Notes: a model not told the origin generated them from the sequence alone. A stretch of 64,000 nt of DNA from Xenorhabdus hominickii (GCF_002632725.1 NZ_NJAI01000001.1:983220-1047219), one strand, 5' to 3'; numbered from the stretch's first letter, positions 26,682 to 37,977 are shown. Made by a program: numbers and translations.

Positions 26682-28229
26682 ATGAGTAACAAAATTACAC
26701 CTTATATAACAAGTGGCTCAGATGTAGTGATAGGGCAATATTTTTTTCTTGATATTATTTTTACTTCCGATAATGTTATTTCAAGTGAGGTCAGTATTGA
26801 TATTGATTCGACAAGGTCTGTTGGGATTTATCTAGAAGGCGATATTCCACCAATAGTTATTTCTGATGGTGGGAAGAAAGGTGTTATTACTGTTGAATTA
26901 AGTGTTGATGAAAACATTTCTGAAAATGATACTATTAGTTTTTATATTACACCAGATTCAAATGCAATAGGATTCAGTGAAATTTATGTTCAGTATAATG
27001 CAAGAACTATTGATAAATCCTCAACTAAATTGACTCTTGGTGATGATTATTTGGCAGTGCCCCATCATGTTAATTATCCGCCAAAAGGAATTTTTTCTTT
27101 TGCATATACAACGATAAAAAATCAAGATGGAAGTCATGGGTTATCTGGTACGCCAATTAATATAATGGATATTGGTGGTGACCTTGATAAAGTTGATTTT
27201 TATGCTGCTGACAAACAGACAAAATTAGAAGTTAGGAAATTTGGTAGTAAAAGAGGATTAATTGTTAAGACAGACTCTGATGGTAAACTCGTTTTATATA
27301 TATATGCTAAGGAAGACACTTCTGCTGTAGTTAATCTTTATTCTGAAATACTTGGTGTTACAGGTGCTAGTTCAGCCAATAAAACTTTATATATTATAGA
27401 TAATACACGAACAAACCCTGCAACTACTTTGGACGTTCCAGTTATTAAAGATGAGGATCAGGGAATTTTACGCTCCGACGGGAGCTCTCCAACATTTTCC
27501 GTAAAAATTCCTCCATATGATAATGCGGAGGGTGATGATTCTATATTTTGCTTCATTGATGGAAAGCCGATAGATAAACCTACTCGTTTATTAGAACCTG
27601 AAGAATTTCTTGGAACTTATTTTATTTCTTTACCTTATAGTAGTTTTCCAGAGGAAAATAAACTATATCAATTTGATTATAGTGTTATTAAAAAAAGTGG
27701 AGCGAGGCTAGTATCAGAACCGATAGATGTAACATATATAAGAGGCAGATCTCCAGACAATTTATATGAAAAATGTAAGGTGTACTCTAGTTATGGAGCT
27801 GATGATGAAAAAAATTTAATACCGGAAAGTGAAGGTATCAGTTGTGAACTTATAGCGAATTATAAAAATAATAAGGGTGTTGCTGGATTGTTTGTGAAAA
27901 TTATGGGCACTGATGGTACAGGAGATGATACTAAAGTACCATTAGGCTCTAATATTTATGTACATGTGCGTATAAGATCCGCAACTAGAACTTTAGATAG
28001 GTGTTTTCCAACGACTATGCCGACGGATGGCAGTAATTGTGCAGTAGTAGGTATTCCTCAACAACTACTTGCTGGCAATAATGCATTTGATTTTGCCCAT
28101 CTTGGCAAAATTTATTTTTATTATACAACGAATAAAGATGATAAAAATCCTGATAGCCAGACATGGCAAGGAAAAATTAATACTGTACCTCCTGGCCCGT
28201 GGCTGGATTGTGGTGCTATCGGTTCGTGA
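26682..28229 (+). CDS. Leaderless Ig-like repeat protein, paralogue 4 of 4
   Basis: 515 residues, the shortest member. It lacks the N-terminal tail of the others and begins almost directly with module A (TSGSDVVIGQYFFLDIIFTS, about 10-29). Module B contains FAYTTIKNQDGSHGLSGTP, SDGKLVLYIYAKEDTSAVV and ILGVTGASSANKTLYI. Module C has SVKIPPYDNAEGDDSIFCFI (about 269-288) and LYQFDYSVIKKSGARLVSEP. Module D has YEKCKVYSSYG, VGIPQQLLAG and KIYFYYTTN. No signal peptide or membrane helix. The ATG follows GAGAGAATAAC. A hairpin with a T-rich tail closes the cluster. Function unknown; the family relationship to paralogues 1-3 is visible by eye but distant. Confidence 0.68.
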   Translation: MSNKITPYITSGSDVVIGQYFFLDIIFTSDNVISSEVSIDIDSTRSVGIYLEGDIPPIVISDGGKKGVITVELSVDENISENDTISFYITPDSNAIGFSEIYVQYNARTIDKSSTKLTLGDDYLAVPHHVNYPPKGIFSFAYTTIKNQDGSHGLSGTPINIMDIGGDLDKVDFYAADKQTKLEVRKFGSKRGLIVKTDSDGKLVLYIYAKEDTSAVVNLYSEILGVTGASSANKTLYIIDNTRTNPATTLDVPVIKDEDQGILRSDGSSPTFSVKIPPYDNAEGDDSIFCFIDGKPIDKPTRLLEPEEFLGTYFISLPYSSFPEENKLYQFDYSVIKKSGARLVSEPIDVTYIRGRSPDNLYEKCKVYSSYGADDEKNLIPESEGISCELIANYKNNKGVAGLFVKIMGTDGTGDDTKVPLGSNIYVHVRIRSATRTLDRCFPTTMPTDGSNCAVVGIPQQLLAGNNAFDFAHLGKIYFYYTTNKDDKNPDSQTWQGKINTVPPGPWLDCGAIGS

Positions 28230-28294
28230 GATATGATGAGGTGATCATATTACAATTGGTCTCAGTATTATAAAACAGTATGGCTATATTAATT

Positions 28295-28328
28295 GGCCTT
28301 CTGCGAATTCTTGTAGAAGGTCATTTTT
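28295..28328 (+). terminator. Rho-independent terminator after the paralogue cluster
   Basis: A 10-bp stem with two G-U pairs (GGCCTTCTGC, 28295-28304, with GTAGAAGGTC, 28313-28322) encloses an 8-nt loop and is followed by ATTTTTTA. It lies 66 bp after the last paralogue. Confidence 0.75.
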
Positions 28329-28360
28329 TAATTTTCGTATAGAATAGTAGTTTATAAATG

Positions 28361-28408
28361 ATATTGTTCTCTCGGTTTTTAATATATTAAAAACCGAGAG
28401 AACAATAT
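28361..28408. repeat. Perfect 48-bp palindrome
   Basis: Bases 28361-28384 are exactly the reverse complement of 28385-28408, with no spacer and no mismatch; the arms begin ATATTGTTCTCTCGG and meet in an A/T-only centre. It lies between the island terminator and the typA promoter. There is no U tract, so it is not a typical terminator. Candidates: cruciform, recombination site, or remnant of a small mobile element. Confidence 0.9.
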
Positions 28409-28648
28409 GGTATCAAGATTCCCTCCACTTAACGAAAGTAAAGCAACTCACTGACGAATCAAGCATGCTACCTGTTAGCCCCATCTTACCTGTAAACAAA
28501 CTTTCGTAGTGATACATCTCACATTTATTTCACCTCTGTAGCTATAACGTGTAAAATAGCAGCATATTTGTGTTAGATGCGTGTAGCGGCATTCTGCCTT
28601 GCTGCACCCATGTAATATTTTCTCAAATAGCTAAAACGGTAAAAATAC

Positions 28649-30472
<1,824 letters not shown>

Positions 30473-30543
30473 TTTCTCTGCGCTGCTGTGTGGCAGAAGT
30501 TGATCGTGTGACAGACTGTATCTGACAGTTTGAATATGAGTAG

Positions 30544-30575
30544 CTTAGGGTGCTTCGGCACCCTGAGTTTTTTAT
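30544..30575 (+). terminator. typA rho-independent terminator
   Basis: A 10-bp stem with a TTCG tetraloop (CTTAGGGTGC/GCACCCTGAG, 30544-30553 with 30558-30567) is followed by TTTTTT. It lies about 70 bp after typA. Confidence 0.9.
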
Positions 30576-30827
30576 GGTATTTGTCTTTTTCCGCTTTAGC
30601 CTGATTTTGTTATTACACTTCCTGTTTAGTCTTTTGCTCAATCTTCTATTCACTGCCTGTAGCACTCTGCATATTGCTGAATGTCCTTGATGATGAGTGG
30701 CCTTAACGATTATTAATTAATATTCTTAATCCAAAGTGAAATTTGTCTATTTTTTATCAATTCACACTTCTTTATTAATAAAATTATGATAAAAGTACTC
30801 AATGATGCGCATCAATCAGGAGGGGGT

Positions 30828-31445
30828 ATGCTGTATATTTTCGATATGGGTAACGTGATTATTGATATTGATTTTAAAAGAGCATTGGCTGTCTGGAGTA
30901 ATCTGAGTGGGACGCCGCTGGCAACATTGACCCCAAAATTTTCAGTGGGAGAAACCTTCGAAAAACATGAATGCGGGAAAATCAGTGACCGAACATTTGC
31001 AGACGTTATGTGCGATGAAATGGATATTTCACTCAGTTTTGAACAGTTTGTGGAAGGCTGGAATGCGATTTTTATTGGCGTCAGGCAGGAAGTCATTGAG
31101 TTAATGAATAAACTACGTGATCAAGGGCATCGAGTGGTTGTTCTATCAAATACCAACCATCTGCATCTGGATTACTGGCCAGTACAGTACCCTGAGATTA
31201 CAACATCAACTGATTTTCTTTATTTGTCTCAAAATTTGGGTATGCGTAAACCGAATCCTGATATTTTTAAATATGTGCTTGAAACAGAAGGTGTGACAGC
31301 AGATCAAGCCATGTTCTTTGATGATGTTTTAGAATATGTTGAAACAGCGAAAAAATCAGGTATCAATGCCATTCATGTGACGGACAGGAATGTAATCCCT
31401 GATTATTTTAAGGCACATGATTTCTCACTTCCCACAGGAAATTAA
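30828..31445 (+). CDS. yihX: HAD-superfamily sugar-phosphate phosphatase YihX
   Basis: A cytoplasmic phosphatase of about 205 residues; E. coli YihX hydrolyses alpha-D-glucose-1-phosphate. HAD motif I is a variant with the nucleophile in IFDMGNVIID (the FDxGNV form of this subfamily), motif II is VVLSNTNHLH, and motif IV is FFDDVLEYV preceded by the Lys in GMRKPNPD. An in-frame ATG at 30786 would add 14 residues, but ATG 30828 follows AGGAGGGGGT and matches the E. coli start MLYIFD. The gap from typA (30473-30827) holds only the typA terminator and AT-rich DNA. In E. coli rbn lies between yihX and dtd; it is absent here. Confidence 0.92.
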   Translation: MLYIFDMGNVIIDIDFKRALAVWSNLSGTPLATLTPKFSVGETFEKHECGKISDRTFADVMCDEMDISLSFEQFVEGWNAIFIGVRQEVIELMNKLRDQGHRVVVLSNTNHLHLDYWPVQYPEITTSTDFLYLSQNLGMRKPNPDIFKYVLETEGVTADQAMFFDDVLEYVETAKKSGINAIHVTDRNVIPDYFKAHDFSLPTGN

Positions 31446-31483
31446 TCTCTTCCGCCCATTGCGAGAGAAGTTTTCTTCCGTTC

Positions 31484-31507
31484 TCCTTGCCTGTTTTTGG
31501 GCAAGGA
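31484..31507 (+). terminator. Weak terminator-like hairpin after yihX
   Basis: An 8-bp stem TCCTTGCC/GGCAAGGA with loop TGTTTTTG lies about 40 bp after yihX. The following TGACAGTTTTG is only moderately T-rich. Confidence 0.4.
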
Positions 31508-31687
31508 TGACAGTTTTGTTGCTGTGACATAATTTATAATGCCAAAAATAGCAAACAGCAATAAGAGCCTAATGAAGCAGGTTCTCAACGTTATGGCATG
31601 ATATGGTTTGGCCAAAATATCATATTCATGGATTATCTATTTCTATTTTATATGGGTAATGGAATAACAGGATAGCAGGCAAGAAAA

Positions 31688-32125
31688 ATGATCGCATTAA
31701 TTCAGCGTGTAACACAGGCAAAGGTAGTTGTTGATGATGAAACGATTGGAGAGATTGAGCAAGGATTGTTGGTATTGTTGGGCGTTGAGAAAGATGATAA
31801 CCCGCAGAAAGCACAGCGTTTATGCGAAAAAGTCATGGGATATCGGGTATTCAGTGACGAGCAGGGAAAAATGAATCTGAATGTTCAGCAGGCTCAAGGC
31901 AGTCTGTTGGTTGTATCTCAATTTACATTGGCTGCGGATACTCAAAAAGGTTTAAGACCTAGCTTTTCTGATGGTGCTGAACCTAAAAAAGCAGATGAAC
32001 TTTATCGCTATTTTGTTGAACAGTGCCATGTAACTGGTGTAAAAACAGAAACGGGGAAATTTGCGGCTGATATGAAAGTCAGTTTGACGAATGATGGACC
32101 AGTGACTTTCTGGTTGCAAGTATAG
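31688..32125 (+). CDS. dtd: D-aminoacyl-tRNA deacylase
   Basis: A 145-residue homodimeric enzyme that hydrolyses D-aminoacyl-tRNA (and Gly-tRNA-Ala), keeping D-amino acids out of translation. The N-terminus [13 protein letters not shown] and the catalytic SQFTLAAD motif (about 78-85) are typical, as is the C-terminal motif [11 protein letters not shown], which corresponds to the cross-subunit GlyPro dipeptide motif (NxGPVT). Length equals E. coli Dtd. It precedes yiiD by 80 bp, as in E. coli. Confidence 0.95.
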   Translation: MIALIQRVTQAKVVVDDETIGEIEQGLLVLLGVEKDDNPQKAQRLCEKVMGYRVFSDEQGKMNLNVQQAQGSLLVVSQFTLAADTQKGLRPSFSDGAEPKKADELYRYFVEQCHVTGVKTETGKFAADMKVSLTNDGPVTFWLQV

Positions 32126-32205
32126 CGAGTATAAAGTAACCCACTATATGCTGTATATGTTTCCCCCTGACTACACATGACCACATAAGAGAAGGGGCTG
32201 TTTCT

Positions 32206-33123
32206 ATGTACCATCTGAGAGTACCTCAAACAGAACAAGAGTTGGAAACTTATTACCAATTTCGTTGGGAGATGCTGCGTAAGCCGCTGCATCAGCCTAT
32301 CGGTTCAGAGAAAGATGGCTATGATTCAATGGCCCATCATCAAATGGTGGTGGACGAGCATAGTAATCCGGTTGCGGTTGGGCGCTTATATATTAATGCA
32401 GACAACGAAGGTGCAATCCGTTTTCTGGCTGTTCATCCCGGAGTGCAGCGGAAAGGGTTGGGTACACTGGTTGCGATGGCATTGGAATCGGTAGCCAGAC
32501 AGGAAGGTGTGAAACGGATCGTTTGCAGTGCACGGGAAAATGCCGTTGATTTTTTTGATAAGTTAGGTTTTCAAAACCGGGGCTTGATCAATGGTGCCGG
32601 GACATTACCCATTAATCATTTTCTGATGATCAAGCCGATTATGAGCCTTGATGATATTTTACACCGCCCTGATTGGTGTGCAGAGTTGCAGCGGGCCTGG
32701 CATAAACACATTCCTTTAAGTGAGAAGATGGGGCTGAGGATCACTCAATATACCGGACAGCGTTTTATTACCACGATGCCTGAAGCCGGAAACCAGAACC
32801 CGCATCATACAATTTTCGCAGGCAGTCTGTTTTCGCAGGCTACTTTAACAGCATGGGGGCTGATTTGGCTGTTGTTACAGGAGCGTCAATTGGGGGGAGA
32901 TATTATTCTGGTGGATGCTAATATCCGTTACCGACAGCCCATTACTGGGCGTCCCAGTGCAACGGCGGATTTCAATAACATGAGTGGTGATTTGGCCCGT
33001 CTTGCCCGAGGCAATAAAGCGCGAGTTAAATTGGAAGTGCAGGTTAGCGGTGAACATGGCATTGGTAGCGTGTTCACCGGTACTTATATCGTCCTGCCTC
33101 CCGAACGGCTTGTTACGACCTGA
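32206..33123 (+). CDS. yiiD: FabY/YiiD, acetyltransferase-thioesterase-like fusion
   Basis: A 305-residue cytoplasmic protein. The N-terminal GNAT domain (about 1-145) has the acetyl-CoA loop [19 protein letters not shown]. The C-terminal hotdog, thioesterase-like domain (about 150-305) has [15 protein letters not shown]. The family name FabY comes from a reported ability to provide acetoacetyl-ACP for fatty-acid initiation when FabH is missing. E. coli YiiD is longer at the N-terminus; the present ATG ([10 protein letters not shown]) is homologous to an internal Met there and is preceded by AGAAGGGG, so I keep it. It ends 3 bp from the convergent yicH stop. Confidence 0.88.
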   Translation: MYHLRVPQTEQELETYYQFRWEMLRKPLHQPIGSEKDGYDSMAHHQMVVDEHSNPVAVGRLYINADNEGAIRFLAVHPGVQRKGLGTLVAMALESVARQEGVKRIVCSARENAVDFFDKLGFQNRGLINGAGTLPINHFLMIKPIMSLDDILHRPDWCAELQRAWHKHIPLSEKMGLRITQYTGQRFITTMPEAGNQNPHHTIFAGSLFSQATLTAWGLIWLLLQERQLGGDIILVDANIRYRQPITGRPSATADFNNMSGDLARLARGNKARVKLEVQVSGEHGIGSVFTGTYIVLPPERLVTT

Positions 33124-33126
33124 TTT

Positions 33127-34926
33127 TTACAACCTAATTTTGGCGCAGGTTTTGCTTTCTGTTGTTGGTTGCTCGGTGGTTAATGGATTGGTGATTGATT
33201 GATCGGTTGCAGGGCTATCTACTGGAGAAACTGTTGTTGGTGAACAGTGGTCCGTTGAAATCAGCCCTTGTTCAATAGACTGAGACTCTTTGCCTGATGA
33301 TTTATCTTCAGCAATCAGTGTGCCATTGATTGTGTTTTTGGCATCATCAGCAGAGAGTTCACCTGTAATCGCAAGTGAGAAATTACCTGCACCCTGAAGA
33401 GTCAGCGGTACCCATCCCCATTGCGGCAATGTGCTCAAATCCACATTCATTCCTTTGAAATTGAGGTTAAAAGGCGTTTGGTTAATTTGTTGTTCGGCCG
33501 TGCCTGTCACCTGTAATAGCCCATCTCCGTTGAAAGCGTTCAGTTTATCAATGATGACTTTGCCATCTGTGGCATGTAATTGCAGATAAAGGCGAGCTAT
33601 TTCAATCTTATTGAATGTCCCTCCGGCCGCCTGCAAGGATGCCTGACCATTCCACAATCCCCATTTGCCATTTTTCAGGAGATCCAGAGTATTAATATGT
33701 CCCGAAAGGGTGGTGAACTGGAATGGGAAGTTGGGATTGGTATCAATCAGCACAGTATTATTGATACCAATATCATTTAATTTCAGCCCTGAAATCCATT
33801 CAGGTGCGGGTTTTTTGAAAGCGTTGAGCCATGCTGGTGGCAGAGTATAAAACAACCCAGATACTGAGCTATTGTTGATAGCCAGTTGCCGTGTTTTGCG
33901 ATCCCATTCAGATTGGATGTTGAATAATCCTTTTTGATAATGGGTGGTTAGACTGGAAACGGTAAAAGTATCACCTAAAAAATGGAGTTTCCCAAGAGTA
34001 TCGCGGAATTGTGCGTTATTCAGCACCATATCCGTAACATTAAAGTCAATCAGTCCATCTTCAGTATCCCAACTGCCATTGACCAGCCCCAAATTTTTAA
34101 TGGTGCTATCCAGATAATCGACAGACCAGTTTTGCCCTTGTAACTTGGCATTGGTGATATTGAGATCTTTAACGTAAATAGCAGGGAGGTGACTGATTTT
34201 TTCCTTCAATGTGCTCAATGCTATCGGTGTTTGCCAGCGGATATCACTGAGCAGGAGATTGTTCACCCGCCAGCTACCATCGGGTAATTTCTGACCATCT
34301 CCAGAAATGGCGCCTTGCAGAAAAGTTGCGCCGAAAGAGCTGATAGTCAGAGTTTTCCCCTGATAACTGCCCTGCATAATGACATTTTCAACAGGAATGC
34401 CATTTAAACGGAGCGTACTGGCGCTGAATTGGTACTGCCCATCACCAAACGGAGCTTCCTCAGAAGGCAACCAGGGCGTAATGCCACCGGTGATATTTTC
34501 CGCTTGAATATGTGTATTTGGATTTTTTAACTGAACATTCATCTGGTTCAGTTGCAGAATGTCTGCTTGCAAGCGTGGGGAAAATTGATTTCCGGCTAGT
34601 GTTAATGTTCCTTGCTGTAATGTGAGGCGCTGGAGGTTTTTGAGGGTAAAAAGATCACGCCATTTGAAATCAAGATTAACTGTGTTGGCATTGAGTGCGA
34701 ACGGGCTTTGTTTATCGCGGATATCAACCCAGCCCAACGTTAAGGTGGTCGGTTGTGACCAGCTATGACTGATGCTTTCAATACTGACTTGGTAATGTCC
34801 TTTTTTGTTAAGCCATTGGCTTATTTTTTTTGCTCCCCAATGTGTTTGAACAACAACATAGATAGTTATGATTGCTAAAAGCAGCAGTAATAGAAGCGCG
34901 ACAACACCTTTCCCTAACCACTTCAT
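33127..34926 (-). CDS. yicH: AsmA-family protein YicH
   Basis: 599 residues: one N-terminal membrane anchor (about 8-28, VVALLLLLLLAIITIYVVVQ) followed by a long beta-rich periplasmic part typical of AsmA-like proteins. This family has been linked to phospholipid traffic between the membranes, redundantly with YhdP/TamB/YdbH; the individual role of YicH is minor or unknown. Landmarks shared with E. coli YicH include THWGAKKISQWL, DGSWRVNNLLLSDIRWQ, LPPAWLN and LPQWGW. The C-terminus carries a Ser/Thr/Pro-rich tail (about 545-599) that seems unusual. It lies between xanP and yiiD; xanP, upstream, has a terminator in between, so yicH probably has its own promoter. Confidence 0.88.
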   Translation of the reverse strand: MKWLGKGVVALLLLLLLAIITIYVVVQTHWGAKKISQWLNKKGHYQVSIESISHSWSQPTTLTLGWVDIRDKQSPFALNANTVNLDFKWRDLFTLKNLQRLTLQQGTLTLAGNQFSPRLQADILQLNQMNVQLKNPNTHIQAENITGGITPWLPSEEAPFGDGQYQFSASTLRLNGIPVENVIMQGSYQGKTLTISSFGATFLQGAISGDGQKLPDGSWRVNNLLLSDIRWQTPIALSTLKEKISHLPAIYVKDLNITNAKLQGQNWSVDYLDSTIKNLGLVNGSWDTEDGLIDFNVTDMVLNNAQFRDTLGKLHFLGDTFTVSSLTTHYQKGLFNIQSEWDRKTRQLAINNSSVSGLFYTLPPAWLNAFKKPAPEWISGLKLNDIGINNTVLIDTNPNFPFQFTTLSGHINTLDLLKNGKWGLWNGQASLQAAGGTFNKIEIARLYLQLHATDGKVIIDKLNAFNGDGLLQVTGTAEQQINQTPFNLNFKGMNVDLSTLPQWGWVPLTLQGAGNFSLAITGELSADDAKNTINGTLIAEDKSSGKESQSIEQGLISTDHCSPTTVSPVDSPATDQSITNPLTTEQPTTESKTCAKIRL

Positions 34927-35075
34927 GATTTCACCTCAGTATATCCCCCTAATAGAATCCCTTTTATGCCGTAAAACGGATAGGCACTCAATAGATGAAG
35001 CTGACAAAAATATTAATTAATTTTTTTTCGAGTGAGCGAGTATAGCTATTGCGAGTCGCTATGCAAAACGAAAGC

Positions 35076-35108
35076 AAAAAAGAAAACTCCCGCTGGGTAA
35101 GCGGGAGT
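35076..35108 (-). terminator. xanP terminator
   Basis: On the minus strand a 9-bp stem (ACTCCCGCT/AGCGGGAGT, 35086-35094 with 35100-35108, 5-nt loop) is followed by TTTTCTTTTTT. It lies 30 bp after the xanP stop. Confidence 0.88.
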
Positions 35109-35137
35109 GAGGGATAAAATATAGGCAAAATTATTGG

Positions 35138-36523
35138 TTATTTTTCCTGAGGAAAAATTAAGTTCAGCAAAATGGCTGTTAATCCACCCGCTGCGATGCC
35201 TGAGGAGAGTAAATTCTTCACCCACTCAGGTGCAAACTGCAAAATCAATGGTTGTTGTGAGACGCCTAACCCTACAGCCAGCGACAGTGCGATAATCATA
35301 ATTGCACGACGATTTAATGGCTCGCGGGAAACTATTCTGACACCTGAAGCAGCGATAGTTCCAAACATCACAATTGTCGCACCTCCCAAAACAGGTTCAG
35401 GGATATGTTGCACAAAACCGGCCACCGCGGGGAATAGTCCCAATAAAATCAACATGGAGGCAATAATGTAACCCACATAGCGGCTGGCAACGCCAGTCAG
35501 TTGGATCACCCCATTGTTTTGACCAAAACAGGAATTGGGGAATGTATTGAACACCGCAGAAACCATTGAGTTAAGGCCATTTGCCAGCACTCCACCCTTA
35601 ATACGTTTCATATATAGTGGGCCGCTGACGGGTTGTTCTGAAACATCTGAGGTTGCCGTGATGTCGCCAATTGTTTCCAGAGATGTCACCATAAAAATCA
35701 GGATGAATGGGATCAGCAAATTCCAATCACATGACAAGCCGTAATAAAGCGGTGAGGGAACCGTGAGGATAGGGGTATCTATTCTGGGTGTCGAGAGGGG
35801 AAGCATGCCCATGTACCAAGCCACGATATAGCCGACTGTCATAGCGATAACCAGAGAAGCAACACGCAGGTAAGGGTTCTTTTGGCGATTCAACAAGATG
35901 ATGACGGCGAGGACAACACCGGCTAACAGTAGATTTTCAGGTGCACCAAATGTACCGTTTTGAATGGCGGAATAACCACCGCCAATTGAGGTTAACCCGA
36001 CTTGGATCAGCGACAGGCCGATGATCATCACCACGATGCCGGATACCAGAGGAGTAATGACTCTCCTTGCCAGATGCAGTACACGGGAGAGCAGCACTTC
36101 GGTCATTGAGGCAATCATTAACGTACCGAAGAGAGCCGCCATCATCGTTGGGATATCCGCTCCGCCATTTTTCAGCGCCAGTCCACCCATGATAAGTGGT
36201 GCCACGAAGTTAAAGCTGGTTCCCTGAATTGAAAGCAAGCCAGAACCAATTGGCCCCCAAGAGCGAATTTGAATAAGGGATGCTAAACCAGAAGCAAACA
36301 GCGACATACTGATAATGCGCTGTGTATCCTGCTCAGGAAGACCGAGAGCCTGACAAATCAACATGGCTGGGGTAATAACAGCAACAAACATTGCTAGTAA
36401 ATGTTGGCAGGCAGCAAATAGGGCATGTGGAAAGGGAGGCTTATCTTCGAGTCGATAGAGCAATTCATTGTCTGATTTGTCAGGAACTTCTAATGAATTG
36501 GATCCACGGGTTAAATTGACCAT
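35138..36523 (-). CDS. xanP: Xanthine permease, NCS2/NAT family
   Basis: An inner-membrane xanthine:proton symporter of 461 residues with about 14 TM segments. The NAT signature appears as [14 protein letters not shown], preceded by [14 protein letters not shown], and key residues fit XanP ([31 protein letters not shown]). An in-frame ATG at 36571 adds 16 residues, but the ATG at 36523 fits the E. coli N-terminus length. A PurR-like box lies 54 bp upstream. It is divergent from gltS, as in E. coli. Confidence 0.93.
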   Translation of the reverse strand: MVNLTRGSNSLEVPDKSDNELLYRLEDKPPFPHALFAACQHLLAMFVAVITPAMLICQALGLPEQDTQRIISMSLFASGLASLIQIRSWGPIGSGLLSIQGTSFNFVAPLIMGGLALKNGGADIPTMMAALFGTLMIASMTEVLLSRVLHLARRVITPLVSGIVVMIIGLSLIQVGLTSIGGGYSAIQNGTFGAPENLLLAGVVLAVIILLNRQKNPYLRVASLVIAMTVGYIVAWYMGMLPLSTPRIDTPILTVPSPLYYGLSCDWNLLIPFILIFMVTSLETIGDITATSDVSEQPVSGPLYMKRIKGGVLANGLNSMVSAVFNTFPNSCFGQNNGVIQLTGVASRYVGYIIASMLILLGLFPAVAGFVQHIPEPVLGGATIVMFGTIAASGVRIVSREPLNRRAIMIIALSLAVGLGVSQQPLILQFAPEWVKNLLSSGIAAGGLTAILLNLIFPQEK

Positions 36524-36576
36524 GTTATGAAATTCCGGATGGACAAAAAAACATATTTTAATGATCCTCACCAGTA

Positions 36577-36592
36577 AAGCAATCGGTTGCGT
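36577..36592. promoter_or_regulatory. Candidate PurR box upstream of xanP
   Basis: AAGCAATCGGTTGCGT matches the symmetric PurR operator ACGCAAACGTTTGCGT at 13 of 16 positions, including both GCAA/TTGC arms. It fits the purine-transport role of xanP and parallels the box before adeP. Confidence 0.5.
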
Positions 36593-36765
36593 AACTTTTT
36601 AATAATAAAAGGCGGCTTAATTCCGTCACATTTTTAAATGTTTTAACTTGTGTTTATTAATGATTTTCTTTCTAATCCAACCCTTACCTGCTCTTGGCGT
36701 TTTTATAGGATGATTATAACGTCACATTAAATTCACATAATTTTAACAATAGATGGGGTACATAA

Positions 36766-37977
36766 ATGTATCATCTGGATATTTACGGCACGCTCGTTGT
36801 TGCCGCACTTGTTTTACTACTAGGAAGAAAACTCGTACAATCAGTCCCATTCCTTGAAAAATATACGATCCCTGAGCCAGTCGCAGGTGGATTACTGGCC
36901 GCTTTTATTTTGCTGGCGGTTAAACAATTCACGGGTTGGGAAGTCAGTTTCGATTTATCTCTTAAAGACCCCCTGATGTTGACGTTCTTTGCCACAATCG
37001 GTCTGAACGCCAACCTTGCCAGCCTGAAAGCAGGCGGCAAATCTCTGATCATTTTTATCTTTGTGGTTGTTGGCCTGTTATTGGTACAAAATACCGTAGG
37101 TATTGCATTGGCGGAAATGCTGGGCCTTGACCCATTAATGGGATTAGTGGCAGGTTCTATTACACTTTCAGGTGGACATGGAACGGGCGCTGCTTGGGGG
37201 CAAATCTTCACGGAACGCTATGGCTTCGAGAGTGCGACAGAAGTGGCAATGGCGTGTGCGACATTCGGCTTGGTATTAGGTGGCTTGATTGGTGGCCCAG
37301 TTGCTCGTTTTTTGGTGAAAAATACCAAAACACCGGGTTTAGGTGCCGATGATGAGATCCCGACTGCATTTGAAAAACCGTATACTGGCAGACTGATTAC
37401 TCCATTGGTCATGCTGGAAACCATAGCCATGATCTCTATTTGCTTGTTAGCAGGCAACTTTATTCAGGCTGGATTGAAAGGTACCGCTTTTGAATTGCCT
37501 ACCTTTGTGTGTGTACTGTTCGTTGGGGTGATCCTCAGTAATAGCCTGTCACTGATTGGTTTTTATCGGGTCTTTGACCGTGCGGTTTCAGTCTTGGGTA
37601 ATGTCAGTTTGTCACTGTTCTTAGCGATGGCATTGATGAGCCTGAAATTGTGGCAGTTGGCTTCCCTTGCACTGCCGATGCTGATCATTCTTTCCGTGCA
37701 GTCTGTCGTTATGGCGTTGTATGCTATTTTCATCACTTATCGTGTGATGGGTAAAAACTATGATGCAGCCGTATTGGCAGCCGGTCATTGTGGTTTTGGC
37801 TTAGGCGCAACGCCAACGGCTATCGCGAATATGCAGGCGATTACTGACCGTTTTGGGCCATCACATGTGGCATTCTTGCTCGTACCAATGGTAGGCGCAT
37901 TTTTTATTGATATCGTTAACGCTGCTGTTATCAAAATGTATCTGTTATTACCGGTATTTCCATCTGTAGCAGGTTAA
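36766..37977 (+). CDS. gltS: Sodium/glutamate symporter GltS
   Basis: A 403-residue inner-membrane transporter of the ESS family that takes up glutamate with sodium. The two halves have the inverted-repeat fold with the conserved Gly-rich re-entrant loops SGGHGTGAAWG (about 130-140) and GHCGFGLGATPTAIANM (about 344-360). N-terminus MYHLDIYGTLVVAALVLLLG matches the family. It is followed by a strong terminator and is convergent with recG, as in E. coli. Confidence 0.95.
   Translation: MYHLDIYGTLVVAALVLLLGRKLVQSVPFLEKYTIPEPVAGGLLAAFILLAVKQFTGWEVSFDLSLKDPLMLTFFATIGLNANLASLKAGGKSLIIFIFVVVGLLLVQNTVGIALAEMLGLDPLMGLVAGSITLSGGHGTGAAWGQIFTERYGFESATEVAMACATFGLVLGGLIGGPVARFLVKNTKTPGLGADDEIPTAFEKPYTGRLITPLVMLETIAMISICLLAGNFIQAGLKGTAFELPTFVCVLFVGVILSNSLSLIGFYRVFDRAVSVLGNVSLSLFLAMALMSLKLWQLASLALPMLIILSVQSVVMALYAIFITYRVMGKNYDAAVLAAGHCGFGLGATPTAIANMQAITDRFGPSHVAFLLVPMVGAFFIDIVNAAVIKMYLLLPVFPSVAG

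Larger units (their letters stand above)
28230..28648. other. Island-typA intergenic region
   Basis: About 420 bp holding the cluster terminator, the 48-bp palindrome and the typA leader. GTGTAAAATAGC at 28549-28560 may be the typA -10 region (TAAAAT) and resembles GTGTATAATAGC at 13004-13015 on the other side of the island. No gene seen. Confidence 0.4.
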
